The notes beneath the pieces were generated by a model that saw only the letters and a program-made list of their open reading frames with translations, ran no database searches and was not told the DNA's origin. The position numbers and the translations under genes were made by a program. A stretch of 64,000 bases of DNA. Source: Cryobacterium sp. Y82. Its GTDB lineage: Bacteria > Actinomycetota > Actinomycetes > Actinomycetales > Microbacteriaceae. This document shows positions 8,005-15,475 of the stretch, piece after piece (position 1 is the first letter of the stretch; each line of letters opens with the position of its first letter). The stretch covers positions 124,001 through 188,000 of the forward strand of contig NZ_PJJJ01000031.1 in the NCBI RefSeq assembly GCF_002929495.1. Reading direction: 5' to 3'.

Positions 8005-8026
8005 GCCGGCCCATCCATGGGCCAGC
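8005..8026 (-). promoter_or_regulatory. Mini-flagellin leader hairpin, likely CsrA-binding site
   Basis: 8-bp stem GCUGGCCC/GGGCCGGC with loop AUGGAU, identical to the flagellin 2 hairpin. It begins 18 bases after the fliA stop codon, with no promoter of its own in between, so it would be carried on the fliA transcript. Confidence 0.65.
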
Positions 8027-8043
8027 GCGGGGTGGTGCAAAGT

Positions 8044-8877
8044 TCAGGATGCTGCGCGTTCAGCCGTGTCGAGCTGCAGGTGGTCGTGAGCGGTGCGGGT
8101 CATTCCCACCGTGGCGAGGTCGGCGAGTCGGGCGAGATAGGCACTACGGCGAGCCGGAGCGATGCGGGACTCCGGCTGATACGCAGTCGCGGTCTCGATT
8201 TCGTCGGCGTAGTGCGTGCTGAGGCCGTCGCGAAGCAGGCGAATCGCCTCGGCGCGCATTTGGGAGACAGCGGAGTGTGTGGTGCCGAGTTCGGCGGCGA
8301 TGTCCTTGACCGGGCGGTCGTCGAAGTAGATCTGCTCGACGATGGCTCGCATCTTCTCAGGGAGGGCCTCGATGGCCGCGCGCAGGTAGACCAGGCGTTC
8401 GGTGGACAGCAGCGACTCTTCGGGCATGGCGGTGTCGGCCACGAGAAACTCGGCGGTCGTGTCATCGAGGGCCGAGAGGGTGCGGGCCGCGTCGGCCAGG
8501 CCAGCCGCGGCAGTTTCACGGTCGACACCGAGGGCATCGGCGATCTCGTTCACGTTCGGGGTGCGCCCGAGCGCGGCCGCGAGGGTCTCCTGCACGGCCA
8601 GGGTCTCTTTGATGCGGCGGCGAGCCGAGCGGGTGGCCCAGTCGCTTGAGCGCATCTCATCGGCGAATGCGCCGATGATGCGACGGCGGGCGAAGGCTCC
8701 GAAGGGAACTCCGAGAGCTGGGTTGAAGGCATCCGCTGACGTGATGAGGGCTACCGCGCCGGCCGAGGCGAGGTCATCGCGGGACAGGTGGCGAGCCTTG
8801 GCCCAGACCTCCGAAACGAGGTAGCCGACCAAGGGAAGATTTTCGACGACGAGGGCATTGCGGTCAGTGCGATTCAC
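8044..8877 (-). CDS. fliA: Flagellar sigma factor FliA (sigma-28)
   Basis: 277 residues. Sigma-70-family factor of the FliA/WhiG type that directs late flagellar transcription. Region 2 is around residues 10-85 (NLPLVGYLVSEVWAKARHLS, then FGAFARRRIIGAFADEMRS), region 3 around 85-150, and region 4 around 195-245 with the helix-turn-helix in VKDIAAELGTTHSAVSQMRA. A C-terminal tail of about 30 residues follows. It starts at GTG 8877 and is divergent from the flgN operon. The sigma-28 promoters seen here are its expected targets. Confidence 0.92.
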   Translation of the reverse strand: MNRTDRNALVVENLPLVGYLVSEVWAKARHLSRDDLASAGAVALITSADAFNPALGVPFGAFARRRIIGAFADEMRSSDWATRSARRRIKETLAVQETLAAALGRTPNVNEIADALGVDRETAAAGLADAARTLSALDDTTAEFLVADTAMPEESLLSTERLVYLRAAIEALPEKMRAIVEQIYFDDRPVKDIAAELGTTHSAVSQMRAEAIRLLRDGLSTHYADEIETATAYQPESRIAPARRSAYLARLADLATVGMTRTAHDHLQLDTAERAAS

Positions 8878-9186
8878 GTGCGGCCCCCGAGCTTCTCATG
8901 CCAATTTTCGAATGTGCACGGAAGGGCTGACGCGCCTCCCGCGAGAGGCCCCAATGCCTGCGAAATCAAAGCTACCCGTACTAAGGGGTAAATGGGTAGC
9001 GCTACAAGCCCCATTTGATACATTAGCGTGTCCTCTCTTTAGAGGACACGATTGAGAAAATCAGCAAGAAAGCAGGCCATTTTGCCTAACCGCGTTAATT
9101 TCGCGGCCGATAGTGCCAACGAATGAACCAGGGCACACGCACCCGTGTGACCCTGAGCGCGAGTGAAATTGTGGGCTGGAGAAGTC
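8878..9186. promoter_or_regulatory. Divergent fliA/flgN control region
   Basis: 309 bases without a gene. It holds two inverted repeats that look like operator sites: GCTACCC at 8971 with GGGTAGC ending at 9000, and GTGTCCTCT-CTTT-AGAGGACAC at 9028-9049. The flgN sigma-28 promoter follows at 9087-9113. The first repeat lies closer to fliA and could bind a regulator of the flagellar hierarchy. No such regulator is encoded in the window. Confidence 0.5.
9087..9113 (+). promoter_or_regulatory. Sigma-28 promoter of the flgN-flgK-flgL-fliW operon
   Basis: TAAC, 15 bases, GCCGATAG, about 75 bases before the flgN start. It is the closest match in the window to the general sigma-28 consensus and places hook-associated proteins and fliW in the FliA regulon. 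Confidence 0.82.
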
Positions 9187-9672
9187 ATGGGCGCCAACGA
9201 ATTGTCTGCGTTGCTGTGGCGAGAACGTGAACTTCTCGAGTTGCTCGTCTTCAAACTTGAAGAGGAACAGCTCTTGCTGCAGGGCGGTAAGTCGCGCTGG
9301 CTGCAACACGCCACTCGCGAAGTTGAACAGGTTCTGAACCTCGTGCGCGAAGCCGGACTCGGGCGTTCCGTGGAGGTAGCCGCACTGGCAACCCAGTGGG
9401 GAACGGCCGAAGACGCCACCCTGCGTGAACTCGCCGCCAATGCTCCCGAGGGGCCCTGGGGTGAAATCTTTGCCGCACACCTGAAAGCCATGGGCGAACT
9501 CACCACCCAGATCAAAGAACTGCGCGACACCAACGAACGTTTCATTCGTGCCGCGGCGCGCTCCACCCAAGAGACGATGACCACGGTCAGTACCAACCCC
9601 AAGACCTACGATGCCAGCGGAGTGACCGGCACCCCGGTGACTGCCGCCCGCATTTTCGACCGCAACCTATAA
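9187..9672 (+). CDS. flgN: Flagellar export chaperone FlgN
   Basis: 161 residues, helical, first gene of an operon with flgK and flgL, whose products FlgN chaperones during export. The N-terminus MGANELSALLWRERELLELL and the following Leu/Glu-rich helices (LVFKLEEEQLLLQGG) fit the FlgN family. The start is ATG 9187 with GGAGA eight bases upstream; an in-frame GTG at 9163 lacks a ribosome-binding site. The 36-base gap to flgK is consistent with cotranscription. Confidence 0.82.
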   Translation: MGANELSALLWRERELLELLVFKLEEEQLLLQGGKSRWLQHATREVEQVLNLVREAGLGRSVEVAALATQWGTAEDATLRELAANAPEGPWGEIFAAHLKAMGELTTQIKELRDTNERFIRAAARSTQETMTTVSTNPKTYDASGVTGTPVTAARIFDRNL

Positions 9673-9707
9673 CTTATGCACGCCCAACGAGAAGAACGGA
9701 GAACACG

Positions 9708-11165
9708 GTGAGCACATTTGGTGGCTTGAACACCGCGTACACCGGCCTCGTTGCCGCGCGTCAGGGACTCGACGTGGTCGGGCAAAACATTGCCAACGCC
9801 AACACGGAGGGCTACACGCGTCAGCGCATATCGACCTCCGCTCTCGGCGCCACGGCCCCTACCGGCATCTTCACCCAGGGCGCCCGCGTCGGTGAGGGCG
9901 TTGCCATGGACGGCATCGCTCGCCTGGCCAGCGCCCAACTGGATGCCCGCGTGCGCGCCACCGCAGCGACCGCCGGCTACACGGCGGTGCGGGCCAACGC
10001 CCTCGCCTCGGTCGAAGACTCGCTCAACGAGCCCGGGGAAGACGGCATCTCGGCCAAGCTCGATGAGTTCTGGGCCGGCTGGCAGACCCTGTCGAACGGA
10101 ACCGACACCGCAGCCCCCGCAGCGCTGCTGCTTGGCACGGCCGGTGAACTGCTCACGCAGATCTCCGAGGGCTACCAGGCCGTCTCCGACGAATGGTCAA
10201 ACGTGCGCAGCGACCTGAACAACATGGTCTCGGAACTCAACGGCGCTGCCACCCAGGTCGCCGCGCTCAACGTGCAGATTCGCCAGAGCCTCGCCACGGG
10301 CGGCACGGCCAACGAACTGCTCGACCAGCGCAGCGCCCTCACGACCACGATCGCCGCCCTGACCGGTGCGAGCGTCACCGAGCAGGCCGATGGCACGGTC
10401 ACCGTGCTCGTGGGCGGCAACGCTCTCGTCTCCGGCGGCACCGCCCATCAGGTGCAGGTCACCGCCGACTCTCCGCGAGTGATGCAGGACAGCGGTGACG
10501 TGAACCTGGTGTGGGCCGACAACGCCGACACGGCCGTGACGATGGACCGGGGCGAAATGGCCGGCGCCCTGTCGCTTCTCGGCGAGTCCAACGTCAGTGG
10601 CTCCGGTGGCGCACTGGCCGAAGCTGCCGCCTCCTACAACGCGTTTGCGACCGAAATCGCCGACAAGGTCAACGCCATCTATAAAACCGGCTTCAAGCAG
10701 GGCGGTGATGTCAGCGGCTTCGAGTTCTTCGCTGTCGCCGACGGTGCACCCGCCGCACAGGGTCTGAGCATCCTGCCGAAGTCATCCGGTGAAATGGCGG
10801 TACGGGCATCCGCTACGTCCGGCGCCTACGACGGCACCATAGCGGATGCCATCGCCCAGCTCGGCGCCGGATTCGCGCTGAACGCAGATGGCAGCGCCAT
10901 CACGTCGCCGAGCACCACCTGGTCGGACTTCGTCACGAAGACCGGCGTACTCACGCAGACCGAGCTGCAGTCCGCGGCGCTGGCCAGCTTGACCGCATCG
11001 GGCGCGGCCAACCAGCAGCTCGCCAACTCCTCGGTAGACCTCGACGAAGAGAACGTGAACCTGCTCATGTTCCAGCACGCCTATCAGGGCGCGGCCCGCA
11101 TGATGACGGCCGTCGACGAGATGCTCGACACTTTGATCAACCGCACCGGATTGGTCGGGAGGTAG
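9708..11165 (+). CDS. flgK: Hook-filament junction protein FlgK (HAP1)
   Basis: 485 residues. FlgK forms the first hook-filament junction ring. The N-terminal rod/hook motif is GQNIANANTEGYTRQRI (about residues 25-41). The C-terminus has the matching motif VDLDEENVNLLMFQHAYQGA and ends in helices (MMTAVDEMLDTLINR) that pair with the N-terminus. The middle is a variable Ala/Gly-rich domain. It starts at GTG 9708 with ACGGAGAAC upstream. flgL starts three bases after its stop. Confidence 0.93.
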   Translation: MSTFGGLNTAYTGLVAARQGLDVVGQNIANANTEGYTRQRISTSALGATAPTGIFTQGARVGEGVAMDGIARLASAQLDARVRATAATAGYTAVRANALASVEDSLNEPGEDGISAKLDEFWAGWQTLSNGTDTAAPAALLLGTAGELLTQISEGYQAVSDEWSNVRSDLNNMVSELNGAATQVAALNVQIRQSLATGGTANELLDQRSALTTTIAALTGASVTEQADGTVTVLVGGNALVSGGTAHQVQVTADSPRVMQDSGDVNLVWADNADTAVTMDRGEMAGALSLLGESNVSGSGGALAEAAASYNAFATEIADKVNAIYKTGFKQGGDVSGFEFFAVADGAPAAQGLSILPKSSGEMAVRASATSGAYDGTIADAIAQLGAGFALNADGSAITSPSTTWSDFVTKTGVLTQTELQSAALASLTASGAANQQLANSSVDLDEENVNLLMFQHAYQGAARMMTAVDEMLDTLINRTGLVGR

Positions 11166-11168
11166 CTC

Positions 11169-12110
11169 ATGGTCGACCGGGTAACCACCCACACTCAGAT
11201 GCGCGCTGCCCAGCGCAACCTGCAAGAGAATATGACGCACCTCGCGCGGTTGCAGGAGCAGGCGAGCACGCTCAAGTCCATCAACCGTTCCTCAGACGAC
11301 CCCACCGCTGCGGCCGCAGCCATGGCGGTGCGCGCCGAAATGCGTGCGGTCGATCAGTACAGCGCAAATGCCGACAACGGTAACGACTGGCTGACCACGA
11401 TCGAATCGTCCCTCGGGTCGGTATCGGACATCATGAACCGCGTTCGTTTTCTCACCGTGCAGGGCGCCAACTCCGGTGCGCTCTCCGCCACCGCCAAAGA
11501 AGCCATCGCAATTGAGATCGACGGCCTCAAAACCGACCTCCTGTCGCAGGCCAACACGAAGTTTCTCGGGCGCAGCGTCTTTGCCGGCAATTCAGATGCT
11601 GCCACGGCGTTCACCCCAGCGGGTACCGACAGCACCGGCGGGGCGATCTATGCATACTCGGGCGACACCGCGGGCGCCAATAGCGTCGAACGGCGCATCA
11701 GCGCCACGAGTACCGTGCGGGTGGACGCAGCAGGGGAGACGATCTTCGGTAAAGATGACGAGATTGCCGGCACTTCATCGGTTTTCGCTTTGCTCGACAA
11801 TATCGTCGCCGACCTGCGCTCGACCGATTCCTCGGTCAACGTAGGCCTACGACTGAACGAACTCGACGATCGGATGGCCATCATGACCGGTCAGCGCAGT
11901 GAAATGGGTGCCCGCCAGGTGCAGATGGAACGTGCCCAGTCGACCCTCCTGGAAAAGTCCGGCACACTGGATGCCCAGCGTTCCGGCATCGAAGACGCCG
12001 ACCTGGGCCAGGTCATCATCGATTTGAAACTGCAGGAAGTGACCTATCAGGCCGCCCTCGCTGTTACCGCCCGTGTACTTCAACCAACCCTGATGGACTT
12101 TCTCTCATGA
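11169..12110 (+). CDS. flgL: Hook-filament junction protein FlgL (HAP3)
   Basis: 313 residues. A flagellin-like junction protein between FlgK and the filament. The N-terminal helix (RAAQRNLQENMTHLARLQEQ, then SSDDPTAAAAAMAVRAEMRA) and the C-terminal helix (GIEDADLGQVIIDLKLQEVT) match the flagellin/FlgL D0-D1 architecture. The ribosome-binding site GGGAGG overlaps the flgK stop. Its stop overlaps the fliW start by four bases, so the two are coupled. Confidence 0.92.
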   Translation: MVDRVTTHTQMRAAQRNLQENMTHLARLQEQASTLKSINRSSDDPTAAAAAMAVRAEMRAVDQYSANADNGNDWLTTIESSLGSVSDIMNRVRFLTVQGANSGALSATAKEAIAIEIDGLKTDLLSQANTKFLGRSVFAGNSDAATAFTPAGTDSTGGAIYAYSGDTAGANSVERRISATSTVRVDAAGETIFGKDDEIAGTSSVFALLDNIVADLRSTDSSVNVGLRLNELDDRMAIMTGQRSEMGARQVQMERAQSTLLEKSGTLDAQRSGIEDADLGQVIIDLKLQEVTYQAALAVTARVLQPTLMDFLS

Positions 12111-12505
12111 CCGCTACCCTCACCAGCCCCACCCTCAGCTTTGTCTCTCCCCCACCCGGACTGGCGCCTCTCACCGACTTCGTGCTCCACGAGATCGAAG
12201 GGGCCGCTGGACTCTACTCGCTGCAGGCATCCGCTCACCCGACCACGCGCCTGTTCGTGCTCGACGCTGCAATCTTTTTGCCCAACTACACACCGGCGAT
12301 TTCGAGCGAGCAGTCGATTACGCTGTCGCTGACGACGCCCGACGACGCCCTCGTGCTCGTGGTCGTCAACCCCGGTGAGAGCACCACGACGGTCAACCTG
12401 ATGGCACCCATCGTGGTCAACGCTCGCACCGGCGCGTGCGCACAGCTCATTCTGGACGACCAGGACTGGCCCCTGCACGCCGAGCTCGGCACCGGCGACA
12501 ACTAG
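12107..12505 (+). CDS. fliW: Flagellar assembly factor FliW
   Basis: 132 residues. FliW binds flagellin and antagonizes CsrA; when flagellin is exported, freed FliW sequesters CsrA and allows flagellin translation. Family motifs are FVLDAAIFLPNYTPAI (about residues 49-64) and VVVNPGESTTTVNLMAPIVV (about 84-103). The N-terminus, rich in Thr/Ser/Pro, is slightly longer than in the B. subtilis protein. fliW is often followed by csrA, but no csrA is visible after it or elsewhere in the window. Confidence 0.9.
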   Translation: MTATLTSPTLSFVSPPPGLAPLTDFVLHEIEGAAGLYSLQASAHPTTRLFVLDAAIFLPNYTPAISSEQSITLSLTTPDDALVLVVVNPGESTTTVNLMAPIVVNARTGACAQLILDDQDWPLHAELGTGDN

Positions 12506-12549
12506 TTCCGTCGGGGCGCTGCGCGCTCGTTCCGGCCCTTCGCTGCGCG

Positions 12550-12690
12550 AGATGCCAACTTCGGCCCCTTTGATTTTGTGACTTGCCAACTTCGGCCCCT
12601 TGATTCGTGTTCAAGGGGCCGAACTTGTCGTCTCGCGCGGATGTTGGTCTGCTCATGGGGCCGAATGTGTCGTCTCGCGAGATTCGAGAT
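12550..12690. repeat. Intergenic repeat cluster with bidirectional terminator hairpin
   Basis: The convergent gap between fliW and sufU holds a unit around TTCGGCCCCTT in direct copies (near 12560 and 12591) and inverted copies (near 12611 and 12655). The inner pair forms a perfect 13-bp stem, TTCGGCCCCTTGA/TCAAGGGGCCGAA at 12591-12623, with a seven-base loop. GTCTCGCG also recurs (12629, 12672). It probably acts as a terminator in both directions; its copy structure resembles a REP-type element. Confidence 0.65.
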
Positions 12691-12732
12691 TCGAGACTCG
12701 AGGCCCAGGCCCGGGCGGCCATCCGTCTGCTG

Positions 12733-13212
12733 CTAGTGCGACTCCACCTCGATCAGGGCGGCCTCGAAGGCGACCCAGGGCAGCATGGCGCACTTAACTC
12801 TGGCGGGGTACCGCGACACTCCCCCGAAGGCGGCGGCATCCCCGAGAACTTCCTCGTCGGGCTCAATCTTGCCGCGGGAGCGCAGCATCTCGCGAAAGTT
12901 ATCGAGCAGGGCGCGTGCCGAGGTGACGCTCAGGCCGCTCAGCGTATCGGTGAGAATCGAAGCGGATGCCTGCGAAATCGAGCAGCCCTCCCCGGTCCAG
13001 ACCAGGTCGGTGACCGTTTCGGTGTCGAGCGAGACGCGCAGGGTGATCTCGTCACCGCAGGTCGTGTTGATCTGGTGCGATTCGGCCACCCGCAGGCCGC
13101 TCGCGTCGCCGAGCGCTACGGCGTCGGCCAGCGGCGTGAGCTCGACCGCCCCGTGGCGAGCTTTCGCGTGCTCGAGAATGATCGTCTGGTAAAGCTGCTG
13201 CAGGTCGCTCAT
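12733..13212 (-). CDS. sufU: Iron-sulfur cluster assembly protein SufU
   Basis: 159 residues, NifU/IscU-like zinc protein of Gram-positive bacteria that accepts persulfide sulfur from SufS. The three conserved cysteines are seen in TTCGDE, GCSISQAS and KCAMLPW, and the insert typical of SufU between the second and third is present. Start ATG 13212 overlaps the sufS stop by four bases. A frame running upstream to 13536 is a shadow of sufS. Confidence 0.93.
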   Translation of the reverse strand: MSDLQQLYQTIILEHAKARHGAVELTPLADAVALGDASGLRVAESHQINTTCGDEITLRVSLDTETVTDLVWTGEGCSISQASASILTDTLSGLSVTSARALLDNFREMLRSRGKIEPDEEVLGDAAAFGGVSRYPARVKCAMLPWVAFEAALIEVESH

Positions 13213-14549
13213 GGCTTGACGCCGAAGAAGGGGGCGACCTCGGCAAGGGTGGCCAGAAACAGGTCGACCTCGTCGGTGGTGTTGTAGAGGTAGGTGCTCG
13301 CGCGCGTGGAGGCGGTCACGCCCAGGCGGCGGTGCAGCGGTTGGGCGCAGTGGTGGCCGACCCGCACCGCGATTCCGGCATCGTCGAGAAACTGACCGAC
13401 GTCGTGGGCATGCACTCCGGCAACGTCGACAGCGGCGAGCCCCAGCCGTTCCACGCCGAGTCCGGGGCCGAGCAGACGCACGCCTGCAATCTCGGCGACC
13501 CCGGCGACCAGGCGCTGGCCAAGCTGGGCTTCCCACGCTGCGACCCGATCCATGCCGGTTTCGCTCAGGTAGTCGACGGCCGCCGCCAGAGCGATTGCCT
13601 GGGAGATGCGCTGCGTACCGGCTTCGAAGCGTTGCGGCGGTGCGAGAAACTCGGCAGCCTGCATGTTCACGGTAGTGATCATCGATCCGCCGGTGAGAAA
13701 AGGCGGCATATCGGCGAGCAGTTCTGCCTTGCCGAAAAGAACGCCGATGCCGGTCGGGCCGAGCATCTTGTGGCCCGAGAAGACGGCGAAATCCACATCG
13801 AGCGCCTTCACGTCAACCGGCAGGTGCGGCACGGTCTGGCAGGCGTCGAGCACGACCAGCGCCCCGACTTTACGGGCCAGCGCCACGAGTTCGGCGACCG
13901 GGTTGATGGTTCCGGTGACATTCGAGCCATGCGTGAAAGCGAGTAATCTCGTGTGTTGGCCGATGACGTCCGCTGCGGAAAGCAGGTCGAGGGTGCCGTC
14001 ATCGAGCACGGGAATGAAACGCAGGGTGGCGCCGGTGCGCAGCGCCAGTTGCTGCCAGGGAATGAGATTGGCGTGGTGTTCCATCTCGGTGACCACGATC
14101 TCGTCGCCGGCGCCCAGGCTGAACCGGCGAGCCGCGGGGCCGCCGAGGCCGAGCGAGGCGTTGGAGAAACTGTAGGCGAGCAGGTTGATGGCCTCGGTGG
14201 CGTTGGAGGTCCAGACGATCTCGTCGGTCTCTGCGCCGACGAACGCGGCAACCTTTTCTCGGGCAGCTTCGAAGGCCTCGGTGGCCTCGACGGCGAGCGT
14301 GTGCGCGCCGCGGTGCACGGCGGCGTTTCGCTGCTCGTAGTATTCCTGCTCGGCCTCCATCACGCTGATCGGGTTCTGGGAAGTGGCTCCCGAGTCGAGA
14401 TAGACGAGCGGATGCCCATTCACCGCCTGGTGCAGCACCGGAAAGTCGTTGCGAATGCGTTCAACGTCAATGTTGGTCAGCGGAGCCGGTTCTGGGCGCT
14501 GGGCGGCAGGGGTTGCGGAAATGGCGGACGATGGTGCAAAAGACGTCAT
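13209..14549 (-). CDS. sufS: Cysteine desulfurase SufS
   Basis: 446 residues, class II PLP-dependent cysteine desulfurase. The PLP lysine lies in FSGHKMLGPTGIGVLFG and the persulfide-forming cysteine in RVGHHCAQPLHRR near the C-terminus. The first 30 residues are an Ala/Pro/Ser-rich extension before the conserved NIDVERIRNDFPVL. The start is ATG 14549; an upstream open frame to 14678 overlaps the clpS promoter side and lacks support. It forms a two-gene operon with sufU; the sufBDC part of the system is not in the window. Confidence 0.93.
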   Translation of the reverse strand: MTSFAPSSAISATPAAQRPEPAPLTNIDVERIRNDFPVLHQAVNGHPLVYLDSGATSQNPISVMEAEQEYYEQRNAAVHRGAHTLAVEATEAFEAAREKVAAFVGAETDEIVWTSNATEAINLLAYSFSNASLGLGGPAARRFSLGAGDEIVVTEMEHHANLIPWQQLALRTGATLRFIPVLDDGTLDLLSAADVIGQHTRLLAFTHGSNVTGTINPVAELVALARKVGALVVLDACQTVPHLPVDVKALDVDFAVFSGHKMLGPTGIGVLFGKAELLADMPPFLTGGSMITTVNMQAAEFLAPPQRFEAGTQRISQAIALAAAVDYLSETGMDRVAAWEAQLGQRLVAGVAEIAGVRLLGPGLGVERLGLAAVDVAGVHAHDVGQFLDDAGIAVRVGHHCAQPLHRRLGVTASTRASTYLYNTTDEVDLFLATLAEVAPFFGVKP

Positions 14550-14657
14550 ACCTAAGGATATTCCCTCGGCTCGAATGCGGGCACCGCACAGCGGAGTATG
14601 ACACGGCGGTATCAGATGGCGGTGGAAAACCCGGCGGTAGCGTGTGAGGCTTGAGGG

Positions 14658-14942
14658 GTGACCAAGACTGCCGAACACACCGAGCTGCGCGAAGCGGTGT
14701 CACTCGACCGACCGTGGGTGACCCTGGTCTGGGACGACCCGGTCAATCTCATGTCGTATGTCGCCTACGTTTTTCGCAGCTATTTCGGTGTCACCCCCAA
14801 ACAAGCCGAACGACTCATGCTGCAGGTACACAACAACGGCCGGGCCGTCGTGGCTACGGGCAATCGCGAATCGATGGAACGCCACGTCGAGGCCATGCAC
14901 GGATACGGTCTCTGGGCGACACTGGCGAAGGCCGACGAATGA
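14658..14942 (+). CDS. clpS: ATP-dependent Clp protease adaptor ClpS
   Basis: 94 residues, the usual size. ClpS delivers N-degron substrates to ClpAP/ClpCP. The family core [20 protein letters not shown], followed by a histidine in [12 protein letters not shown], is present; these residues form the N-end pocket. It starts at GTG 14658 and overlaps the next gene by four bases, a pairing common in Actinobacteria. Confidence 0.93.
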   Translation: MTKTAEHTELREAVSLDRPWVTLVWDDPVNLMSYVAYVFRSYFGVTPKQAERLMLQVHNNGRAVVATGNRESMERHVEAMHGYGLWATLAKADE

Positions 14943-15475
14943 GCGCCCTGCGGCGATTCACCCCGCAGCCAGACGGCCTATTGCTCGGCCGCTTCGAACC
15001 GATCGAAGCAGACCTTCTGCGCCTCGCCACTACCCAGCTTCTCGAAATGCTCCGCTCCGGCACCACCGACCCCCAGCTCACCGCAAGCGATGGAGCATTC
15101 GGCCGGCTGCTTCCCGACGCCTACCGGGACGACGACGAAGCGGCGGCGGAGTTTCGCCGCTTTACGGCGACCGGCTTGCTCGAACGCAAAGCGCAGAATG
15201 CCCAGATCGTGCTGGACTCCTTGGCTGCCAAGGAACCCAATGCCGCCACGCCCGACAGGGAGGATAGCCAGCCGGTCACGGTCAATGTCGACCCCGACGC
15301 CGTGCAGGCCTGGCTGCGCAGCCTCACGGACCTGCGCCTGACCCTCGCCGATCGGTTGCAGATCTCGCCGGACGGCGTCGTGCACCTCGCCACCGAAGAC
15401 ACTCCATTTTTGCGCGAACTCTATGAATGGCTTGGCATGCTGCAGGAAGAACTCGTCTACGCGATCGACGTCTGA
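14939..15475 (+). CDS. DUF2017 family protein
   Basis: 178 residues, translationally coupled to clpS (ATGA). The order clpS-DUF2017 is conserved in Actinobacteria; the function is unknown, probably linked to protein turnover. Visible features are an N-terminal [19 protein letters not shown] pattern and a C-terminal helix ([20 protein letters not shown]). The start is set by the overlap; a longer frame to 14651 would read through clpS. Its 3' end overlaps the convergent oxidoreductase gene by 19 bases. Confidence 0.85.
   Translation: MSALRRFTPQPDGLLLGRFEPIEADLLRLATTQLLEMLRSGTTDPQLTASDGAFGRLLPDAYRDDDEAAAEFRRFTATGLLERKAQNAQIVLDSLAAKEPNAATPDREDSQPVTVNVDPDAVQAWLRSLTDLRLTLADRLQISPDGVVHLATEDTPFLRELYEWLGMLQEELVYAIDV

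Noticed and set aside
12506-12732. Search for csrA next to fliW
   Set aside because: No frame here resembles the short conserved CsrA protein; only repeats and a hairpin are present. None was recognized elsewhere in the window.
12733-13536. Longer start for SufU
   Set aside because: The upstream part is a shadow of sufS; the ATG overlapping the sufS stop gives the full conserved SufU.
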